Below are positions 31,630 to 39,793 of a DNA stretch of 64,000 nt, piece by piece. Below the pieces are notes generated by a model. The model had not been told where the DNA came from. It made no database searches and saw nothing but the letters and a program-made list of their open reading frames with translations. Every line of letters starts with the position of its first letter. Position 1 is the stretch's first letter. Source of the stretch: Rhodobacter calidifons. GTDB lineage: Bacteria > Pseudomonadota > Alphaproteobacteria > Rhodobacterales > Rhodobacteraceae. The stretch covers positions 186,001-250,000 of the forward strand of contig NZ_JAANHS010000005.1 of NCBI RefSeq assembly GCF_011174775.1, written 5' to 3'. The translations under genes and the position numbers were made by a program.

Positions 31630-32827
31630 GCTGGCCTCCGTATATACGTTTGTGCAGGGGGGTTGCGCCGATCCGATAGCTGAGTTCCGCAGGATGGTGG
31701 GCGTCCCAGATGCAGAGGTCGGCCCGCTGGCGCGGCGCGATCCTGCCCCGGTCGGACAGACCCAGGGCGCTTGCGGCATGCAGCGTCGTCCCGGCAAGGG
31801 CCTCCAGCGGCGTCAGACGGAAGAGGGTGCAGGCCATGTTCATCGCCAGCGTCAGCGAGGCCATCGGCGAGGACCCGGGGTTCAGGTCGGTCGCCACCGC
31901 CATCGGCACGCCGGCCGCGCGCAGGGCGCCGATGGGCGGCGTCCGGGTCTCGCGCAAAGTGTAGAAGGCGCCGGGCAGGATCACCGCCACGGTTCCGGCC
32001 TGCGCCATCGCCGCGATGCCTTCGGGCGAGAGATATTCCAGATGATCCGCCGAAAGCGCCCCGTGACCTGCCGCGAAGGCCGCGCCGCCCCGGTCGCTCA
32101 GCTGCTCGGCATGCAGCTTGACCGGAAGGCCAAGCGCGCGGGCCTCGGCAAACAGCGGCGCAAGTTCATCGACGGAAAAGGCGATGGTTTCGCAGAAGGC
32201 ATCGACCGCATCGACCAGCCCCTCGGCATGCGCGGCGCGCAGCGAGGGCAGGGCGACCTCGGTGATATAAGCCTTTGCGTTGTCTTTGAATTCCGGCGGA
32301 ACGGCATGGGCCGCCAGATGAGAGGTCCTCACCGTCACCGCGCGGTGCCTGTCGATCTGCCGCGCGACGCGCAGCATCTTCAACTCGTCCCCGACGGTCA
32401 TCCCATAGCCGGATTTGACCTCGACCGTGGTGGCGCCAGAGGCCGTCAGCTGGTCGATGCGGGCAAGCGCGCCGGACAGGAGTGTGTCCTCGGAGGCCGC
32501 CCGGGTGGCGGTCACGGTCGCCATGATCCCGCCGCCGGCGCGGGCAATCGCCTCATAGCTGGCGCCGTTCAGGCGCAGCTCGAATTCTTCGGCGCGGTGT
32601 CCCGCGAAAACCGCGTGGGTGTGGCAGTCGATCAGGCCGGGGGTGACAAGCCTGCCCCCGCAGTCGAGGTGGGGCAGTCCCCGGTGGTCTGCGGGCAGAT
32701 CTGCCATCGGGCCGACCCAGGCGATCCGGTCCGCCTCGATCACCACGGCGCCGTCCCGGATCAGGCCGTAATCGCCCGATCCAGCCGCGGGGCTCATCGT
32801 CGCAAGGGTGGCATGGGTCAGGAGCAT
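31619..32827 (-). CDS. hutI: Imidazolonepropionase
   Basis: 402-residue amidohydrolase that opens imidazolonepropionate to formiminoglutamate. Metal motif [11 protein letters not shown] is near residue 68, EVKSGYGMT near 138, then KLHAEQLS near 240, and the aspartate in [10 protein letters not shown] near 310. First gene of the leftward hut unit; it starts 32 bases from a palindromic operator shared with hutF. Confidence 0.96.
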   Translation of the reverse strand: MLLTHATLATMSPAAGSGDYGLIRDGAVVIEADRIAWVGPMADLPADHRGLPHLDCGGRLVTPGLIDCHTHAVFAGHRAEEFELRLNGASYEAIARAGGGIMATVTATRAASEDTLLSGALARIDQLTASGATTVEVKSGYGMTVGDELKMLRVARQIDRHRAVTVRTSHLAAHAVPPEFKDNAKAYITEVALPSLRAAHAEGLVDAVDAFCETIAFSVDELAPLFAEARALGLPVKLHAEQLSDRGGAAFAAGHGALSADHLEYLSPEGIAAMAQAGTVAVILPGAFYTLRETRTPPIGALRAAGVPMAVATDLNPGSSPMASLTLAMNMACTLFRLTPLEALAGTTLHAASALGLSDRGRIAPRQRADLCIWDAHHPAELSYRIGATPLHKRIYGGQLDA

Positions 32828-32858
32828 CGGCTTGCCTTATGACTGCATGTCCGGCTAA

Positions 32859-32872
32859 TATGTCTAGACATA
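32859..32872. promoter_or_regulatory. HutC-like operator between hutI and hutF
   Basis: TATGTCTAGACATA is a perfect 14-bp palindrome in the 66-base gap between the divergent hutI and hutF starts. GntR/HutC-type repressors bind short AT-rich palindromes of this kind, and hutC is encoded in the rightward arm, so autoregulated repression of both arms relieved by urocanate is the likely scheme. Confidence 0.7.
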
Positions 32873-32893
32873 ATTCAAGTCAAGCGAGTCGCC

Positions 32894-34234
32894 ATGATCC
32901 TGCACGCCGCATCCGCCCTCTTGCCCGACGGCTGGGCGAAGGACGTCCGTATCCGCGTCGCGGCGGGCCGCATCGTCGAGGTGACGGCGGGCGTGCCGGG
33001 GCAGGGCCATGGCGTGATCCTGCCCGCGCCGGTCAATCTGCACTCGCACACCTTCCAGCGCGCGATGGCCGGCCTGATCGAGGCGCGCACGGCGGGGCGG
33101 GACAGCTTCTGGTCATGGCGTGCGCTGATGTACCGCTTTCTCGACCGGCTGAGCCCCGAGGACGTGCAGGCCATTGCGGCGCAGGCGATGGTCGAGATGG
33201 CCGAGGCGGGCTTTGCGGCGGTCTGTGAGTTCCATTACCTGCACCATCCGGTCGGCGGCGGCAGCTATGCCGACCCGGCCGAGATGTCCGCGCGCATCGT
33301 GCAGGCTGCGCGGGATACCGGCCTTGGCCTGACGCATCTGCCGGTGATCTACGAACAGGGCGGGGTGGACGGGCGGGCGCTGTCGGGCGGGCAGCTGCGG
33401 TTCGGCTCCTCTCCCGAGGTCTTTGCCAGGGTGCTGGAGAGCGCCGGGCGCGCGCTGGCCGGTCTGCCGGATGCGGTGCTGGGCGTGGCACCGCATTCCC
33501 TGCGGGCGGTCAGCCGCGGGACGCTGGGCCGCGTCGCGGGGATGACCGGCGGGCCGATCCATATCCACATCGCCGAACAGCTGGCCGAGGTGGCCGAGGT
33601 CCAGGCTGCCTGGGGCGCGCGCCCGGTGGACTGGGCCTGCGCGAACCTGCCGCTGGACGGGCGCTGGTGCATGATCCACGCGACCCAGATGACACCGGGC
33701 GAGGTGGCTGCGCTGGCCCGCAGCGGCGCGGTCGCGGGCCTGTGCCCGATCACCGAGGCGAACCTGGGCGACGGCATCTTCGACGGCCCCGGCTGGCTGG
33801 GGGCGGGCGGCGCCTTCGGGGTCGGGACCGACAGCAACGTCCGCATCTCGCTGGCCGAGGAGCTGCGGCTTCTGGAATATTCCCAAAGGCTTGCCGGCCG
33901 CGCCCGGGCGGTGATGGCCGATCACCGCTCCACCGGTCGGCTGCTGTGGGAGGCGGCGGTCAAGGGTGGCGCGCAGGCGGCGGGGCGAGGCCGGGGCGGC
34001 ATCGCGGTCGGGGAATGGGCGGACCTTCTGGCGCTGGACACCGGCGATCTGCGGCTGGACGGCCTGGAGGGCGACCGGCTGCTGGATGCCTTCGTCTTTG
34101 CGGGCCGCGACGGGCTGGTGTCCGACCTCTGGTCGGCGGGCCGTCCCGTCGTGCGTGAGGGCCGCCATGTCGCGCGCGAGGCCGTCGCGGCGCGTTTCCG
34201 CGCCACCATGCAGCGCCTGCGGGACACGCTGTGA
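32894..34234 (+). CDS. hutF: Formimidoylglutamate deiminase
   Basis: 446-residue amidohydrolase converting N-formiminoglutamate to N-formylglutamate and ammonia. Metal site NLHSHTFQRAMAG near residue 48, EFHYLHHPVGG near 112, HIHIAEQLAEV near 222, MIHATQM near 258 and GTDSNVRISL near 313. Its presence means histidine is degraded by the five-step route, which next needs N-formylglutamate deformylase (hutG); that gene is not in view. The ATG at 32894 is 21 bases beyond the operator palindrome. The stop overlaps the hutC start. Confidence 0.94.
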   Translation: MILHAASALLPDGWAKDVRIRVAAGRIVEVTAGVPGQGHGVILPAPVNLHSHTFQRAMAGLIEARTAGRDSFWSWRALMYRFLDRLSPEDVQAIAAQAMVEMAEAGFAAVCEFHYLHHPVGGGSYADPAEMSARIVQAARDTGLGLTHLPVIYEQGGVDGRALSGGQLRFGSSPEVFARVLESAGRALAGLPDAVLGVAPHSLRAVSRGTLGRVAGMTGGPIHIHIAEQLAEVAEVQAAWGARPVDWACANLPLDGRWCMIHATQMTPGEVAALARSGAVAGLCPITEANLGDGIFDGPGWLGAGGAFGVGTDSNVRISLAEELRLLEYSQRLAGRARAVMADHRSTGRLLWEAAVKGGAQAAGRGRGGIAVGEWADLLALDTGDLRLDGLEGDRLLDAFVFAGRDGLVSDLWSAGRPVVREGRHVAREAVAARFRATMQRLRDTL

Positions 34235-34917
34235 CGCTGGGCTGGGAAGAGATCCGCGCCGAGGTGCTGCGCCGGATCCGGGTGCGCGACTGGCCGCCCG
34301 GCGCGCTGATCCCGGGCGAGGAGGCCCTGGCCGAGGAGTTCGGCGTGGCCCGGGCCACGGTGAACCGCGCGCTGACCGCGCTGGCAGAGGCGGGGGTGAT
34401 CGAACGCAAGAAACGCGCCGGAACCCGGGTGGCCGCGTTGCCCGTCCGTCGCGCGCGGCTGGAGATCCCGGTGATCCGGCTGGATGTGCTGGGGCGGGGC
34501 CTCGCCTATGACTTCCGGCTCATGGCCGACCGTCAGGTCCCGGCCCCGGTCCCGGTGGCCGCCCGGCTGGGCCTGCCCGAGGGCCAGCCGATGCGCTATC
34601 TGGAGACCCTGCACCTGGCCGGGGGCCTCCCCTTCGTGCTGGAGACGCGCTGGCTGAACCCCGCCGTCCTGCCCGATCCGCCGCCGGATTTCGCCGCGGT
34701 CAGTGCCAACGAATGGCTGGTGACGCATGTGAGCCTGGTGTCCGGCGACATCGCCTTCACCGCCGAACCGGCCACCCCGCGCGAGGCAGAGGTGATGGGC
34801 GTGGCCCCGGGGACGCCGCTGCTGGTGGCGGAGCGGACGACGCAGGGGATGGCGGGACCGGTGACCCTGGTGCGGCTGGCCCATGCGCCGGGGCATCGGG
34901 TGGTGATGACCTTCTGA
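34231..34917 (+). CDS. hutC: Histidine utilisation repressor, GntR family
   Basis: 228-residue GntR/HutC regulator. Winged helix at residues 5-70 (IRVRDWPPGALIPGEEALAE, FGVARATVNRALTALAEAG, RKKRAGTRVA) and a C-terminal UTRA ligand domain (PMRYLETLHLAG, LPFVLETRWLNP, PGTPLLVAERTT). HutC proteins respond to urocanate. Starts with GTG at 34231 overlapping the hutF stop, so regulator and enzyme are made together. Confidence 0.94.
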   Translation: MTLGWEEIRAEVLRRIRVRDWPPGALIPGEEALAEEFGVARATVNRALTALAEAGVIERKKRAGTRVAALPVRRARLEIPVIRLDVLGRGLAYDFRLMADRQVPAPVPVAARLGLPEGQPMRYLETLHLAGGLPFVLETRWLNPAVLPDPPPDFAAVSANEWLVTHVSLVSGDIAFTAEPATPREAEVMGVAPGTPLLVAERTTQGMAGPVTLVRLAHAPGHRVVMTF

Positions 34918-35056
34918 GGCGGGCGCAGGGGTCCGCGCCACGCGCGGCATGGTCGGGCAGCCAAGGCTTGCAACGGGTTGGCTTTGGTCGTCGGGCGCAA
35001 GTCAGGGATCGGGATCTGTGTTCCCGTCGCGGCCCCGAGCCGGCCCCGAGCCGGGT

Positions 35057-35074
35057 GGTGCGCTGTAGCGCACC
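35057..35074. repeat. REP-like hairpin, copy 2 (GGTGCGCT/AGCGCACC)
   Basis: Same 8-bp stem as at 7681-7698 with loop GT, followed by the same CTGCGC. It lies in the 202-base gap between convergent hutC and the MORN-repeat gene, which otherwise shows nothing recognisable. Confidence 0.7.
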
Positions 35075-35119
35075 CTGCGCTGGTGGCGGCGGGTCGGGAC
35101 AGTCGGGCTGAAGCCCGGC

Positions 35120-36580
35120 CTACGGGTTCGTCGCGGGTTGCGCCGGGGCTGTGCCATCGGCAGGGGCCTCGCCTGCCGCATCCCCTGCCGGAACCTCGGG
35201 CGGCGCGGTCAGGACGCCGTTCAGCCAGATCCCTTCCGCCACTTCGCCCGACTTGTAGGTCAGCTTGCCCTGGCCCTCGCGGCGGCCGTCCTTGAACATG
35301 CCTTCGTAGACATCGCCACCGGGATAGGTGGCCGTGCCGCGCCCTTCGATCCGGCCTGCGACCCACTGGCCGACATACCTGAACCCGTCGGTCGTCGAGA
35401 ACTCGCCCTCGCCGTCGCGCAGGCCCGCCTTGAAGTCGCCCTTGTAGAGGCTGCCATCCGGATAGACCGCGGCGCCCTGGCCCTCGCGCTGGCCATCGAC
35501 CCAGTCGCCCTCATAGCGGTAGCCGTCGGGATAGGTCATCACGCCCTTGCCCTCGGGCCTGGCGTTGCGGAAGGCACCCTCGTAGACGCGGCCGTCCGGG
35601 TAGGTCGCGCGGCCCTGGCCGGTGATGACGCCCGCCACCCAGTCGCCCTGATAGGTGGACCCGTCGGGATAGGTGATCGCGCCCTGGCCGTGCGGCTGGT
35701 CGGCCTTCATCGCGCCGATGTAGACCGATCCGTCGGGATAGGTGATGGACCCCGTCCCCTCCATCCGGCCCGCGACCCAGCTGCCTTCGTACTTGAACCC
35801 GTCCGGCGTGGTGAAGCTGCCCTGGCCATGGCGGCGGTCCTTGACCCATTGGCCGAAATAGATGTCGCCGTTCTTGTGGGTCAGCTTGCCCTCGCCCTCG
35901 CGCAGGCCGTTCACGAAATCGCCTTCGTACACATCGCCGTTGGGCTGGGTCAGGATCCCCTTGCCGTTGATCTGCCCGTCTACCCAGGCGCCCTGATAGA
36001 CCAGCCCGTCCGGCATGGTCAGCCGACCCTGGCCCGAGCGCTGACCCTTGACCAGCGTGCCTTCGTAGACCGTGCCGTCGGGATAGGTGATCCTGCCGCG
36101 CCCCTCCTTCACCCCCATCACCCAGTCGCCCTCGTAGGTGTAACCCGAGGGATTGGTCAGCTTGCCCTTCCCGTGATGACTTCCCTTGACGAAGCTGCCT
36201 TCGTAGACCGAGCCATTGGCATAGATCGCCACCCCTTCGCCGGTCATCTCGCCCTGGAACCAGTCGCCCTCATAGGTGCGGCCGTCGGGCGAGGAGATCT
36301 TGCCCTTGCCGTCGGGCTGGCCGTTCTCGAACGTGCCCTCGTAGACCGAACCGTTGGGATAGCGCGCGGTGCCCTGGCCGGTGATCTGGCCCTCTACCCA
36401 CTGGCCGGAGTATTCGAAGCCCGAGGGCAGTCGGTAGGTCCCGGTGCCGTGCTGGCGGCCGTTCAGGAAGGTGCCTTCGTAGACCGAGCCGTCATCGTAT
36501 TGCTTGGTGATGATCTCGCCGTCCTGGGCCTGCGCGGGCAGGGCGATGGCGGCAAGAAGCAGGGCTGTCATCAGGCGCAT
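35120..36580 (-). CDS. Exported MORN-repeat protein
   Basis: 486 residues: a signal peptide (MRLMTALLLAAIALPAQA), 18 complete MORN repeats of exactly 23 residues (consensus PDGxxYEGxWxxGxxxGxGxxxY) and a truncated 19th, then a Pro/Ala-rich tail. MORN arrays form elongated beta-sheets that can bind lipid or protein. Position 8 of each repeat alternates Phe-like and Trp: F W F W F W L W F W, then W M W F W F W F W, so the phase flips after repeat 10. The start at 36580 is chosen for the signal peptide; upstream in-frame codons are unlikely. Monocistronic, divergent from nadE. Function unknown, probably cell-envelope. Confidence 0.88.
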   Translation of the reverse strand: MRLMTALLLAAIALPAQAQDGEIITKQYDDGSVYEGTFLNGRQHGTGTYRLPSGFEYSGQWVEGQITGQGTARYPNGSVYEGTFENGQPDGKGKISSPDGRTYEGDWFQGEMTGEGVAIYANGSVYEGSFVKGSHHGKGKLTNPSGYTYEGDWVMGVKEGRGRITYPDGTVYEGTLVKGQRSGQGRLTMPDGLVYQGAWVDGQINGKGILTQPNGDVYEGDFVNGLREGEGKLTHKNGDIYFGQWVKDRRHGQGSFTTPDGFKYEGSWVAGRMEGTGSITYPDGSVYIGAMKADQPHGQGAITYPDGSTYQGDWVAGVITGQGRATYPDGRVYEGAFRNARPEGKGVMTYPDGYRYEGDWVDGQREGQGAAVYPDGSLYKGDFKAGLRDGEGEFSTTDGFRYVGQWVAGRIEGRGTATYPGGDVYEGMFKDGRREGQGKLTYKSGEVAEGIWLNGVLTAPPEVPAGDAAGEAPADGTAPAQPATNP

Positions 36581-36727
36581 GGACGAATCCTCGGTGCGAT
36601 TGTCGGCAGGGTAAGGGCGAGGGTCGGGTGTGACAAGGATTTGACGGTAAAGGCTGCGGCATGGTGGCGTGACCACTTTCCCTTGTGCGTTTGTCTGCTA
36701 CAGTCCATGCATCTGGTGGGGGCCCCG

Positions 36728-38386
36728 ATGACCGACACGTTCAACCTGATGCTGGCGCAGCTGAACCCGGTGGTGGGCGACATCGCCGGAAACGTGGCGC
36801 GGGCCAGGGCCGCCTGGGCGAATGCGCGGGCGGCGGGGGCCGACATGGCCGCGCTGACCGAGATGTTCGTGACCGGCTACCAGACCCAGGACCTGATCCT
36901 GAAGCCTGCCTTCGTAAGCGCGGCGATTGCGGCGGTGGAGGCTTTGGCGGCGGATTGTGCCGACGGCCCGGCCATCGGCATCGGCGGGCCGGTGCGGCAG
37001 GGCGGCAAGCTCTACAACGGCTATTATGTGCTGGAGGGCGGGCGGGTCCATGCCCGCGTCCTGAAGCACCATCTGCCGAACGACGCGGTCTTCGACGAAA
37101 AGCGGGTCTTTGCCTCGGCCGATGTGCATGGGCCCTATGTGGTCAGGGGCGTCCGCATCGGCACCCCGATCTGCGAGGATGCCTGGCACCCCGATGTGGC
37201 CGAAACCCTGGCCGAGACGGGGGCGGAGATCCTGCTCATCCCCAACGGCTCGCCCTATCACCGGGGCAAGCCGAACCTGCGGCTGAACCTGATGGTGTCC
37301 CGCGTGGTCGAGACGGGCCTGCCGCTGGTCTACCTGAACATGGTGGGCGGGCAGGACGATCAGGTGTTCGATGGCTCCAGCATGGTCTTGAACCCCGGCG
37401 GGCGGCTGATGGCGCAACTGCCGCAGTTCGACGAATGCGAGGTGATGGTGACCTTCCGGCGCGGGGCCGAGGGGTGGCGCGCCGACCCCGGCGAGATCGC
37501 GGAAATCCCGCCGATTGGCGAGGCGGATTACCGGGCCTGTGTGATGGCCCTTGGCGATTACATGCGGAAGACGGGGTTCAAGAAGGCTCTCCTGGGCCTG
37601 TCCGGAGGGATCGACAGCGCGATTGTCGCGGCAATGGCGGTGGATGCGCTGGGGCCGGAAAACGTGCGCTGCGTGATGCTGCCGTCGGAGTTCACCAGCC
37701 GGCAGTCGCTGGACCTGGCGCTGGCGGCGGCAAAGGCGCTTGGGTGCCGGTATGATACGGTGCCGATCAGCGGTGCGCAGGCGGCGGTGGGCGAGGCCCT
37801 GGCACCGCTCTTTGCCGGGACCGAACCGGGGATCACCGAGGAAAACATCCAGTCCCGCCTGCGTGGTGTGATGCTGATGGCCCTGTCGAACAAGTTCGGC
37901 GAGATGCTCCTGACCACCGGCAACAAGTCGGAAATGGCGGTGGGCTACTGCACGATCTACGGCGACATGAACGGCGGCTACAACCCGGTCAAGGACATGT
38001 ACAAGACGCGCATGTTCCTGACCGCGCGCTGGCGGAACGAAAACCACCGGCCCTGGATGAAGGGCCCGCCGGGCGAGGTGATCCCCGAGGCGATCATCAC
38101 CCGGCCTCCCTCCGCCGAGCTGCGCGCCAACCAGCGCGACAACGACAGCCTGCCGCCCTATGAGGTGCTGGACGCGATCCTGGAATGTCTGGTGGAAAAG
38201 GAGATGTCGGTGGCCGAGATCGTCGCCCTTGGCTTCGACCGCGCCACGGTGAAGAAGGTGGAGCATCTGCTCTACATCGCGGAATACAAGCGCTTCCAGT
38301 CGGCCCCCGGCGTGCGGCTGACGCAGAAGGCCTTCTGGCTGGACCGCCGCTATCCGATCGTGAACCGTTTCCGCGATGACAGCTGA
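36728..38386 (+). CDS. nadE: Glutamine-dependent NAD+ synthetase
   Basis: 552-residue two-domain enzyme. The N-terminal nitrilase-like glutaminase (residues 1-265) shows the triad: Glu in LTEMFVTGY, Lys in LKHHLPN near 118 and Cys in TPICEDAWHP near 153. The C-terminal amidoligase has the P-loop LLGLSGGIDSAIVAAM near 290 and TTGNKSEMAVGYCT near 395. It makes NAD from deamido-NAD and ATP. The ATG at 36728 follows GTGGGGG; a much longer in-frame extension runs antisense through the MORN gene and is not coding. Confidence 0.96.
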   Translation: MTDTFNLMLAQLNPVVGDIAGNVARARAAWANARAAGADMAALTEMFVTGYQTQDLILKPAFVSAAIAAVEALAADCADGPAIGIGGPVRQGGKLYNGYYVLEGGRVHARVLKHHLPNDAVFDEKRVFASADVHGPYVVRGVRIGTPICEDAWHPDVAETLAETGAEILLIPNGSPYHRGKPNLRLNLMVSRVVETGLPLVYLNMVGGQDDQVFDGSSMVLNPGGRLMAQLPQFDECEVMVTFRRGAEGWRADPGEIAEIPPIGEADYRACVMALGDYMRKTGFKKALLGLSGGIDSAIVAAMAVDALGPENVRCVMLPSEFTSRQSLDLALAAAKALGCRYDTVPISGAQAAVGEALAPLFAGTEPGITEENIQSRLRGVMLMALSNKFGEMLLTTGNKSEMAVGYCTIYGDMNGGYNPVKDMYKTRMFLTARWRNENHRPWMKGPPGEVIPEAIITRPPSAELRANQRDNDSLPPYEVLDAILECLVEKEMSVAEIVALGFDRATVKKVEHLLYIAEYKRFQSAPGVRLTQKAFWLDRRYPIVNRFRDDS

Positions 38387-38807
38387 GATCGTCGTCTCGC
38401 ATTTCTACGCGCTCCGCGACCCGGCGGGGTTCGACCGCGCGGCGCGGCTTCTGGTCGCGCGGCTGCGACTGCAAGGCCCGGAGGGGGTGCGCAGCTTCCG
38501 CTTTCTGGGTGCGGGACCGACCGAGCGGCGCCTCGTCGCGGTCTTTGCCGGGCCGGAGCCCTGGGTCGCGCTGCATGACACCACGCTGACCTGGCCCGAG
38601 ACCGTGGCCCTGCGCGCGGCGGCGCGGCTGGTGCGGACCGACCTCTACGGCCCGATCCCGCCACCGGTGCTCGACTGGGTCCTGCGGCTGGGACTTGGGC
38701 GGATGCTGCGGCACGACGGGGTGCCGATCACCGGCTATCCGCAAGGCAGCGAGCGCAATCCGCCTTCTATCTGGCGTCGCGAAAGTGCCGGGCGACGAGC
38801 TGGGTAA
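38376..38807 (+). CDS. Hypothetical protein overlapping nadE and the LysR gene
   Basis: 143 residues beginning MTAEIVVSHFYALRDPAGFD. It has a regular alpha/beta pattern (VRSFRFLGAG, RRLVAVFAGPEPWVALHD) and a helical second half, without signal or membrane segments. Its start overlaps the nadE stop by 11 bases, typical of coupled genes, and its last 41 bases overlap the end of the convergent lysR gene. I do not recognise the family. Confidence 0.65.
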   Translation: MTAEIVVSHFYALRDPAGFDRAARLLVARLRLQGPEGVRSFRFLGAGPTERRLVAVFAGPEPWVALHDTTLTWPETVALRAAARLVRTDLYGPIPPPVLDWVLRLGLGRMLRHDGVPITGYPQGSERNPPSIWRRESAGRRAG

Positions 38808-39621
38808 GCTTGCGGTGCAGGGGCAGGGTCCGGTGCCGGATGTGGATCGCGGCAAAGACCGGCTGACGCAGGTCGGGGGCATCCTCGACAGCCATGAAGC
38901 GCCCGCCCGCGATCAGGTCGGCTGCCGTCTTTTCCAGCACATAGCCTGAGCCACCCATCGCTGTCAGCAGCGACACCACCGATCCCGACTGCCCGACCGA
39001 CACGGGTGAGGCCGCAAGCGCGGGCGTCAACTGGCGGTGCATCTCCTCGAAGGCCGGGGAGAAATGGGCAAAGACGAAGCGGTCGGGCATGACCTCGGCC
39101 AGGCGCGGCGTGTCGGTCGAGACCATGCGGTAGGTCACCTCGCCCACAGAGTCGAAATGCAGGTCCGGGTGGGGTTTGGGCGAGAACATCACCGCGAAGT
39201 CGAGGATGCCGGTCAGAAGATCGGCGCACATCTGGTTGGAATAGTCCGGCTCGATGTAGAAGGCGGTCTGGGGCAGGGCCGCGCGGAACTCGGCCACCCA
39301 GTCGCCCAGGTAGACCGCCGCGAGGTCGTTCTGGATGCCCAGCCTCAGAAGCTGTGCCGCGCCTTGCGGTATCTGGATGCGGCGTTTGGCCTCGTTCCAT
39401 TCATGGCGCAGCGCGCGGGCGTGGGGTTCGAACCGCTTGCCTTCGGGGGTGAGGTCGGTGCCCGCGCGGGATCGGTCGAAGAGGCGCTGGCCCACGGCCT
39501 GTTCCAGTGCCGTGACGCGGGCGGAGACAGTGGATTGGGTGATCCGCAGACGTTCAGCCGTGCGGTGGAAGCTGCGGGTCTCGACAAGGTCGAGGAAAGT
39601 GTCGAGGAGATCGATCTGCAT
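38767..39621 (-). CDS. LysR-family transcriptional regulator of the FAD/GcvT-MttB cluster
   Basis: 284-residue LTTR. N-terminal winged helix: DLLDTFLDLVETRSFHRTAE, then RITQSTVSARVTALEQAVG and GQRLFDRSRAG. The effector domain (residues 90-284) has the usual two-lobe pattern. It is divergent from the 39794 gene, with a 7-7-7 inverted repeat in between, so it most likely activates or represses that catabolic cluster. Inducer unknown; a methylated amine is a reasonable guess. Confidence 0.9.
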   Translation of the reverse strand: MQIDLLDTFLDLVETRSFHRTAERLRITQSTVSARVTALEQAVGQRLFDRSRAGTDLTPEGKRFEPHARALRHEWNEAKRRIQIPQGAAQLLRLGIQNDLAAVYLGDWVAEFRAALPQTAFYIEPDYSNQMCADLLTGILDFAVMFSPKPHPDLHFDSVGEVTYRMVSTDTPRLAEVMPDRFVFAHFSPAFEEMHRQLTPALAASPVSVGQSGSVVSLLTAMGGSGYVLEKTAADLIAGGRFMAVEDAPDLRQPVFAAIHIRHRTLPLHRKLTQLVARHFRDAR

Positions 39622-39644
39622 GCGTTGCGCCTCGTGGCCGGCCC

Positions 39645-39694
39645 CGGGGGTTTTCCACCCCCGGACCCCCGGAGGATATTTGGGGACAGATGAA
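39645..39694. repeat. GGATATTTG-GGACAGATGAA repeat, copy 2
   Basis: CCGGGGG-TTTTCCA-CCCCCGG hairpin followed by ACCCCCGGAGGATATTTG and GGGACAGATGAA. Located between lysR and its putative operator. Confidence 0.75.
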
Positions 39695-39700
39695 GGTCCC

Positions 39701-39721
39701 TTGATCGGAGTTGTCGATCAA
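39701..39721. promoter_or_regulatory. LysR-type operator candidate
   Basis: TTGATCG and CGATCAA form a perfect 7-bp inverted repeat around GAGTTGT. It contains the T-N11-A pattern of LTTR sites and lies between the divergent lysR gene and the FAD/GcvT cluster. Confidence 0.6.
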
Positions 39722-39793
39722 TAGCCCGGTTCCGACCGAATTGAAAGCGGGCGCCGTGCAGCGGATAGTGGCGCGCGGAACGGGGAGGTGGCG

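Noticed and set aside
35138-36727. N-terminal extension of nadE reaching back through the MORN gene
   Set aside because: The in-frame extension is the antisense of the MORN repeats; nadE has its own start at 36728 with normal family length.
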